Positions 58,165-64,000 of a stretch of 64,000 nucleotides of DNA are shown here, in pieces. This DNA is from Multifurca ochricompacta (taxonomy: Eukaryota; Basidiomycota; Agaricomycetes; Russulales; Russulaceae). The DNA lies in NCBI GenBank assembly GCA_022496185.1, contig WTXG01000166.1, positions 1 through 64,000 on the forward strand. Reading direction: 5' to 3'. Within the stretch, counting starts at the first letter, position 1; every line of letters starts with the position of its first letter. The translations under genes were made by a program, and so were the position numbers. The notes under the pieces were generated by a model. That model saw only the letters and a list, made by a program, of their open reading frames with translations, was not told where the DNA came from and did not search any database.

Positions 58165-60276
58165 TTATATCTTACACATGCCGTCAGCATCCCAGTGCTC
58201 ACTACGAACGCCAGTTGAAACGATAAAGAGGTCATTAGGGTCGTACACAGCCTTGATCCTCTCAAGGCGGGAGTAGTTTGGGCCATAAAATGTGACCGAG
58301 AAATCCGGTTCAAGCACATCGCCCTCATTCGAGTAGCTGCCGCTGGACGCGCCCCCTGCGAGCTCTGACAGCACAGGCCTGACTGTTGCGGTGAAATTCT
58401 TCCGCAGTGCCCGTACGTCCGCTGCGGAAACGGTATTGCCCCAACGGGCAGTTGCGATCACCTAGCCAATCGCTTGGTGTTAAAGGGGATTTTAGGCCGG
58501 GCCATTAGATGGAGGCACTTACGTGGGTCTTTGCCGTGCGCCATGCAGGATGGACTGCCGACTCGATATTCGCGTTGGCAGCGACCTTGCCTGGGAAATA
58601 TTGGTCAATATGGAATATGGTTTTACAGTTGAACCTAGTGGGGAAAGGAAAACACACCACCGGCGACGAGGTGTCCAAGAACTGTCTGGACACCCTGCGA
58701 AAGCAGTCGCTTGTATGCCGCACCAACGCTATTTGGCGCAAGGAGGTAAACAGAGTTTGGAATGAGGCGAGAGCTGAGAATGACGTTAAAACCAGATGGG
58801 TCGTCCGCGAATCCAACGATATCATTAGGAGGAGCAGTGATAGTGGTCTCCCCCTGAACAACTGCGCCAAGTGCAGTTGCGCTGGAGAGGAAAGAGGACA
58901 GCTGCGCCTTGCTAGAAGCGCCGTCGAGATCTTTGAAGACCGTATTTACCACGAGCGCGCTATTTGTTGTCGACCCGGCCAAGTAGAAGTACTGCCCAGC
59001 CCTGACACCATCCCAGTCCTTGATATGTGAGGCGTGCGCGGTCATCAAGTCACCCGTCTGATTTAAGGAGTCCGTCAGAATGTTCACAGTGTGCAGGGTA
59101 ATGTTGAAACTGGGGACGGTGCGTAACGTGGCGTCAATGATCACGCCCCAGCTTCCCGCGCCTCCCCCGCGCAAAGCCCAGAACACTAAAGGGGGGAGGG
59201 ACGAGGGGTTAGAGTTGGGATATTTACCGTAATGTGTACGGGGATAAATTAACGTACGATCCGGGTGCGAGGCCGCGTTTACCGTAACAAATGAGCCATT
59301 TGCGAGGACGACACTATATTCTGTAGTCCCATCTTGAGGGTTGTCAAGAGACACCTGTCACAGAACCACGTACGGAGAACGTTATCTGATGCGAGTCCAT
59401 AGATGGGCGAGAACGCCGAATGTCCGGCTCCCTGGGTATAACCGCCTGCTGCGGATACGGTTGCCGCGGTGCCACCTATAAACACCTTGTTTTGCGCCTT
59501 GGCCGCAGCATAGAGGGTTTTCAGCCCGACTCCAGAGCCAACCGTAACAGAGGGCCCCTGATCCACATCAGCGACGAGGAAGTGCTCTGTAAAAGATATG
59601 TTCTGGAAATAAGCCGTCCAGAGGAGTAACGAATTTTTTGCGGTAGAGCGGCCCAGATAGTCGTGACCGGACGACTTGATGGCGACACGGAGATTGTGAG
59701 CCTGAGCAAATCTGATCCCCGCCTGGAAACGGGTAAGTGGCTATAAGGGGGTCAGGAGTGAAGACTCATGAACCTGAATGTGCTGAGCGGCTGTTGCATT
59801 GACTGCGTAGAGTGGGACAAAGCCCTGTTCACATGTAGTGCCATTTTGTAGACAAAGTTCTGCGGGAGGGCCGTAATCCTGTCGTCATCACCACCTTTAG
59901 CTATTGATGTGGATACCACAATCAGGGTGCTTCACCTGCTCCCAATTATACTGCGAGCCCAAAGCAGTCTTTAGCAGGAGTAACGAGGAGCCAAGTCGAA
60001 GAAGATACCAACAGCATTCATTGAGCCGGGGATAGCTTGTCGAAATATCCCACTTGACCACTGCGCCTCAGTGCAGCCTAATTTGAGACACGCCTCCGCG
60101 GACGGAACGACATTAAGTAACCTGCCATCGATTGTATTATTAAAAGCAGACCAATCTGCAGAAGTGGGATATCCAGGGTCGCCAGGCTGGTTGCGACAGT
60201 GAGCACGACCCAAAGATAGGCCGGACGATGACAATGCCCACGCAACGGCGGTTACGGACACGAGAAAAGATAACAT
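58165..60276 (-). CDS. Secreted FAD-linked oxidase (PCMH/BBE type)
   Basis: Predicted secreted flavoprotein oxidase related to oligosaccharide oxidases and berberine-bridge enzymes. The start MLSFLVSVTAVAWALSSS (60276) gives a signal peptide. The FAD domain contains VAIKSSGHDYLGRS, whose His is the usual covalent flavin site, then TVGSGVGLKTLY, GYTQGAGHSAFS and FWALRGGGAGSWGV. A substrate domain follows (AHASHIKDWDGVRAGQYFYL). The C-terminus is a BBE motif (YSNEGDVLEPDF, then YGPNYSRLERIKAVYDPNDLF) ending at 58165. Several short introns interrupt it. The second covalent (Cys) flavin link is not obvious. The substrate is unknown. Confidence 0.9.
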
Positions 60277-62264
60277 CGTCCGAAGGTGAGGGATGAGAGA
60301 CCACAATTTGTTTACGATGCAACTTAAGTAGCCCGAGTGCGTCCCAGGTTCCACGCGAATAGATGAAACCTCACCATTCCGGGAGTGGTCCTGTGGGAGG
60401 TGGTTAAAAGCTGCCGACTCCATAAATGCTGACGAAGGCTCAGTTGCACTCAGGGGAGGGAGGGGAGTGGACGAAAAAACGAATAGGGGAATCCGGAGTT
60501 CTATATGCCTGACAGATCGTGCCGTACCTTAGACTTCACCGTGATGGCGGATGAAGTGTTAATAATAAGGTCAAGAAAGCGGGGAAATTTATCCGCAAAT
60601 ACAATCGCCTCATGTAGTAGGGTAGACTCGTCCATCAATTTCAAGGCCTGCTAGCAAGTTCGTTTATGCAATGGCGAAGTGCCTGATGCATAACTTGGAA
60701 AACCTGGAAACGTGACCGACCTGAAAGGTCTGATCAATGTGGCTGTGCACTTCAGTTCGTGATTCGTGACCCCTTCACACAGAGCGACTCACCCAACATA
60801 AATCAAGCTGCACGCTCCGCCTCTGTGTCGTTTTTCAATATTCACCATATATTGCGACTCGTCTACTTCATTCGTCATCACGAATTTTTCATCAAAAGAT
60901 GATCTGCCCCAAGTAGTTATGTTTCGCGCGCCCATCCATCCGGTGGTTGCGCTTTCCCGGAATCCATTTCTGGCCATAATTTCCGGACCGATTTCAAACT
61001 AGAGAGTCTTCTTGGTCACGGCAGATAATCCAACGGCGTCCCTGAAGCCTTGCTGCCAGGCCCACGAGCCCCTCAACACTGGCTAGGATATGTGCAGGGG
61101 GATGAGTGAGGTCATTATTTGTTTTTTCTCTAAAGTTGTGTGCTGCCTACCGTTTAACCTCACCTCGCCTTGTAATAATAGAAGCCATGTTTTGTTCTGC
61201 CGAGCGCACCGTTTACGCAACTGTCCCTCAAGTCAATTTATTACAGGGTAATTGAATCCCACAGTCAATACACCCTAACACCGTATCCACACTTCCACCG
61301 ACAAAAACACCGATTGCCTTCGACCATCTGTAGTAGTTTCAGGAGTTGTCACAAGGAAGGTATGGTTTTCAATTGTCGATGTGTTGCCTTGATTCCAGCC
61401 AATTCACAAGCAAGTGGAGCTTTGTGGAATGCTCGACTAGCCCCGATGGGAATGGGGGCGCGCAAGCAAAACCCCATTTAATACGCCGCGCAAGTCAAGT
61501 GGATGGTTACTGGATGGTTACTAAGGAGAGGAGAACTGTCACCCCTGAGCGCTTAGCGTATACAATATACAACCTGGCCCATTACGTAAGCTACGAGTAC
61601 GAGGTATAGCTAGGCTTGCCGCATTTGCTCCATCACATGGCCTTGCCTTAGAAAATCGTGTGAAACGTTGATACCAACTTTGGGAATTACAACTTACATA
61701 AGCGGCGCCCATATTTAGCTTTTTTCTTTTCTTCGCCTCAGTATGGGTCGCAAGTTCCGTCTTCCCTTGTGAACAATTCCTCGCCAAAGACAGCCCTTGA
61801 GGCATCGCCAGGGCGAGTGATGGTTGAACGAATACAGAACAGGAAAGTGAGGTAAAAGAGTAATGCGCGGTGAAAAGTCGTGTATACGAAGAGCGAATTT
61901 CAATGTTGGGGGGTTACAAGCTCAACATTCTAGAGCTTGGTGAGAGTTACCAGATGCTAAGCATACGATCATGACCCAGGGAGCCTGTCGTTTCTTTTAC
62001 ACAGGCCCACCACAACCAGACAATTCGCCGACAGGAGATTTGTTCGCCAGGCTCTATGAGATCCGGAAGGAACACGGAGACATGCAATGTGTTACGAGGT
62101 CGAGTCCGGCGTGTCTCCGACAGAAAACTGACAGGGTGTAGATGCATCCTCGGTGCGAGCTAGGACCCAGTCTAGAGGGGTGTTGTATTGCGGAGGTAGG
62201 AGGTCTAAGATGTCACGTGGAAAAAGTCGGGCTTTAGCGATTGTATCAAGCCTGAAAGTCGGCC
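60277..62264. other. Intergenic, no supported gene
   Basis: Small ORFs only; none has a recognisable domain. The right edge carries the target-site copy GCCTGAAAGTCGGCC (62250-62264) of the adjacent LINE. Confidence 0.5.
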
Positions 62265-63066
62265 TCCGCTCCAATGGCGAGCCCTCTCACGCCTCCGCGC
62301 CTACGACAACTGGCGCGAGGAATGGCTTCGAGATCGCGCCGCGGCTGCGCCCACGGTCGGCTCGCCCTCCGGCTCTGACTTCAAGGCTTATTCCATCTCC
62401 ATCTCCGGCCCTCCGCGTGGCTCCAACCACCCTCTTTGGACCGCTGCCACCCGTCGTCGCGAGGACCCCTTCGATCGACACACCACCTCCACCGCCATGC
62501 GCCTTGCCACAGGGCATGCCTTTATCTCGGAATACGCCGAACGCTTTCACGCGCGCCGACCGGCTTCCGAGCGCACATGCCAGTGCGACAACACGACCCC
62601 AGCCAGCTTCACTCACGTGCTGCTGGAATGCACCTTGTATGCTCAAGCGCGAGCAACATGGCAGCTTACCCCGTTCGATCTGGAGGGCCTCGACCCCATC
62701 GACTTTTTTAACGACCGTGGCGTGGTTGGGCACCTCCTGGAGTTCCTACAGGAGACTGGCGCCTTCCGCCGGCCGATCTTCTCTCGACGCCCCCGTGAGC
62801 CGGATTGAGTTTAGGGTGTGTTGATCTGGGACTTAGTGTGAGTTTCTCTCTCTCTCTTTGTCTCTTAAAACGGTCTCTGTTTCGGACGGCCTCTCTACTT
62901 TAGAACTATTATTACGGTTTTCCTTCTGGGTTTCCATCCATGACTTTGTCGCTCCATCCCTCTGTTCGTAGTAGTAGTAGTCACATTGTACCCGGATGTG
63001 GCCGCGCGATTGGGTGCCATCCCGCAAGCGCGTTATAAAATTGATTCAAAAAAAAAAAAAAAAAAA
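62265..63066 (+). mobile_element. 5'-truncated LINE with poly(A) tail
   Basis: A non-LTR retrotransposon 3' end. The ORF2 C-terminus (62266-62808) is open for 181 codons, 3' UTR follows, and a poly(A) tract occupies 63048-63066. A 15-bp target duplication GCCTGAAAGTCGGCC flanks it (62250-62264 and 63067-63081), extending to 17 bp if the preceding AA is counted. Truncation at the 5' end, a tail and a TSD of this size are standard for target-primed reverse transcription. Confidence 0.88.
62266..62808 (+). pseudogene. LINE ORF2 C-terminal fragment
   Basis: The open frame contains AMRLATGHAFISEYAERF and a zinc-knuckle-like CQCDNTTPASFTHVLLEC, the C-terminal domain of basidiomycete LINE ORF2. The reverse transcriptase and endonuclease are missing because the copy is 5'-truncated. 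Confidence 0.8.
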
Positions 63067-63081
63067 GCCTGAAAGTCGGCC

Positions 63082-63437
63082 CTGGACCCCCCCCCCCTGC
63101 AAACCCTTCGTCGAGGATTTGCTCACGAGGATTTGCTCACCTTCATTCAGGACACACGGACCTTCACTAGGCCGTTTTCCTCGGAACGACCTCGCGAGCC
63201 GGATTAAGCCGAGTCGGTGACATCGGGCGTCTTCACTCTTACGCTCATTTCCAGTGCGACAGCACAACCCCCACTCCCTTCCACTACCCCTCCCTTTTTT
63301 TTTCCCCTACCAAGGGGTTTTACCACGGTAGTACACTACCACTCCCACTTGTTCCAACAGTAGTTACTATGTCCCAGTAGTAGCCACGCCATTTAGGCAC
63401 GGTCCTGACGCGAGAATTATAAGAATAAAAAAAAAAA
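63082..63437 (+). mobile_element. Second LINE 3'-end fragment with poly(A)
   Basis: The fragment includes FQCDSTTPTPFH-like coding related to the neighbouring LINE, a 3' UTR ending TATAAGAATA, and A11 (63427-63437). It is followed by GTCCGAAAGTCGG (63438-63450), a two-mismatch version of the 13-bp core GCCTGAAAGTCGG at 63067. Confidence 0.6.
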
Positions 63438-63450
63438 GTCCGAAAGTCGG

Positions 63451-64000
63451 AGGACCATAATCATGAGTCCCGTGACCCTGCGGGAAATCTCCACGTGATC
63501 GCGGCATCATGGCGAAGTGTTTGCTGGAAAATGGGCTTAGGGCTTTGGTTAAGGCGTTCACGCTGCCAAAAATAATATCGGTCCGCGGATTTATATCAGT
63601 ATATCAATCAGGAGAAATTATATAGGCAGTGCCAAATCTGGGTAATCACTGTGCGAGATTGAATTTTTCCAGTATTCGTTGCACCTGAACGGACAAGCAT
63701 TCAGGCGCTCATACGGAACGGGTTATCGGCGTTGAGAAGGCGTGAAGGTTGGCATCAGATACTCAAGCTGGACAACGGATTGTCAGCCCTCAGACAAATT
63801 ATGGAATGACTACAAAAAAGTGCTCACCGGCTTGTCATGCCGCTCACGTGGATCTACCACGAGACGTACACCTCGTCCTCTACATCCGAGGATTAACTGT
63901 CTGCATGCGCAGATCTTCGCAATCGTGCTATTAATCGTCACACTCTCCAACACGGGCAAGTTTTTCAAAGAATCCGCCGCGGCACCCAACTGCGCATCTA
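63451..64000. other. Unassigned right edge
   Basis: No supported gene or repeat was recognised in these last 550 bases. Confidence 0.5.

Noticed and set aside
1..64000. CRISPR arrays, bacterial operons or ribosomal RNA genes
   Set aside because: None seen; all signals are eukaryotic, with spliced genes and Pol III/LTR elements.

Overview
The window is nuclear DNA of a filamentous basidiomycete, most likely an Agaricomycete. The case rests on genes with many ~50-base GT-AG introns, a class I hydrophobin, a fungal group III-like G-alpha, CFEM GPI-anchored proteins, a chromodomain Ty3/Gypsy element and a basidiomycete-type LINE. A Rhizoctonia/Cantharellales-like host would fit, but I cannot prove it. 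The first ~22.5 kb is a transposon-rich, possibly subtelomeric block. The remainder is a gene-bearing arm that ends in a LINE-rich stretch.

Bases 1-1050 hold two telomere-like arrays and a cluster of TCACRTGA octamers. A solo LTR (1056-1635, TSD CTTAC) follows. Next is a complete chromovirus on the minus strand (1655-10032, TSD CAAGC) with Gag, PR-RT-RH-IN-chromodomain and a third zinc-knuckle ORF. Its integrase is split by a nested solo LTR (4307-5212, TSD GGTGG). The leader of this element is complementary to its own inferred RNA 5' end, a Tf1/sushi-type self-priming design. Bases 10038-13750 contain a Tc1/mariner remnant, an old LTR, a 401-bp hAT-like element with an 8-bp TSD, and copies of a dispersed repeat. 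A second complete Gypsy element, tRNA-primed and without a chromodomain, occupies 13751-21456 (TSD ACATC). A tRNA-like SINE head and a second self-primed LTR follow. All 13 nonsense codons read as in-frame interruptions of the two elements are TGA, and nearly all LTR-LTR differences lie at CpG sites. Both facts point to CpG-targeted deamination.

The host genes, in order, are: an HSL-type alpha/beta hydrolase (-), a hydrophobin (+), an acid-sphingomyelinase-like phosphodiesterase (-), an importin-beta3/Kap121-like karyopherin lacking its usual C-terminus (+), a RhoGAP (+), a G-protein alpha subunit (+), two paralogous CFEM proteins (-), a flavin-containing monooxygenase-like enzyme (-), a hypothetical protein (-), an NTF2-like protein (+), tRNA-Ala(AGC) (-) and a secreted BBE-type FAD oxidase (-). 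The right end carries two truncated LINE 3' ends with poly(A) tails next to the same target motif.

There is no operon logic here; these are independently transcribed eukaryotic genes. Several are secreted or act at the cell surface (hydrophobin, ASM, CFEM pair, FAD oxidase), and two are signalling proteins (RhoGAP, G-alpha). Exon boundaries were inferred by hand from reading frames and splice signals.
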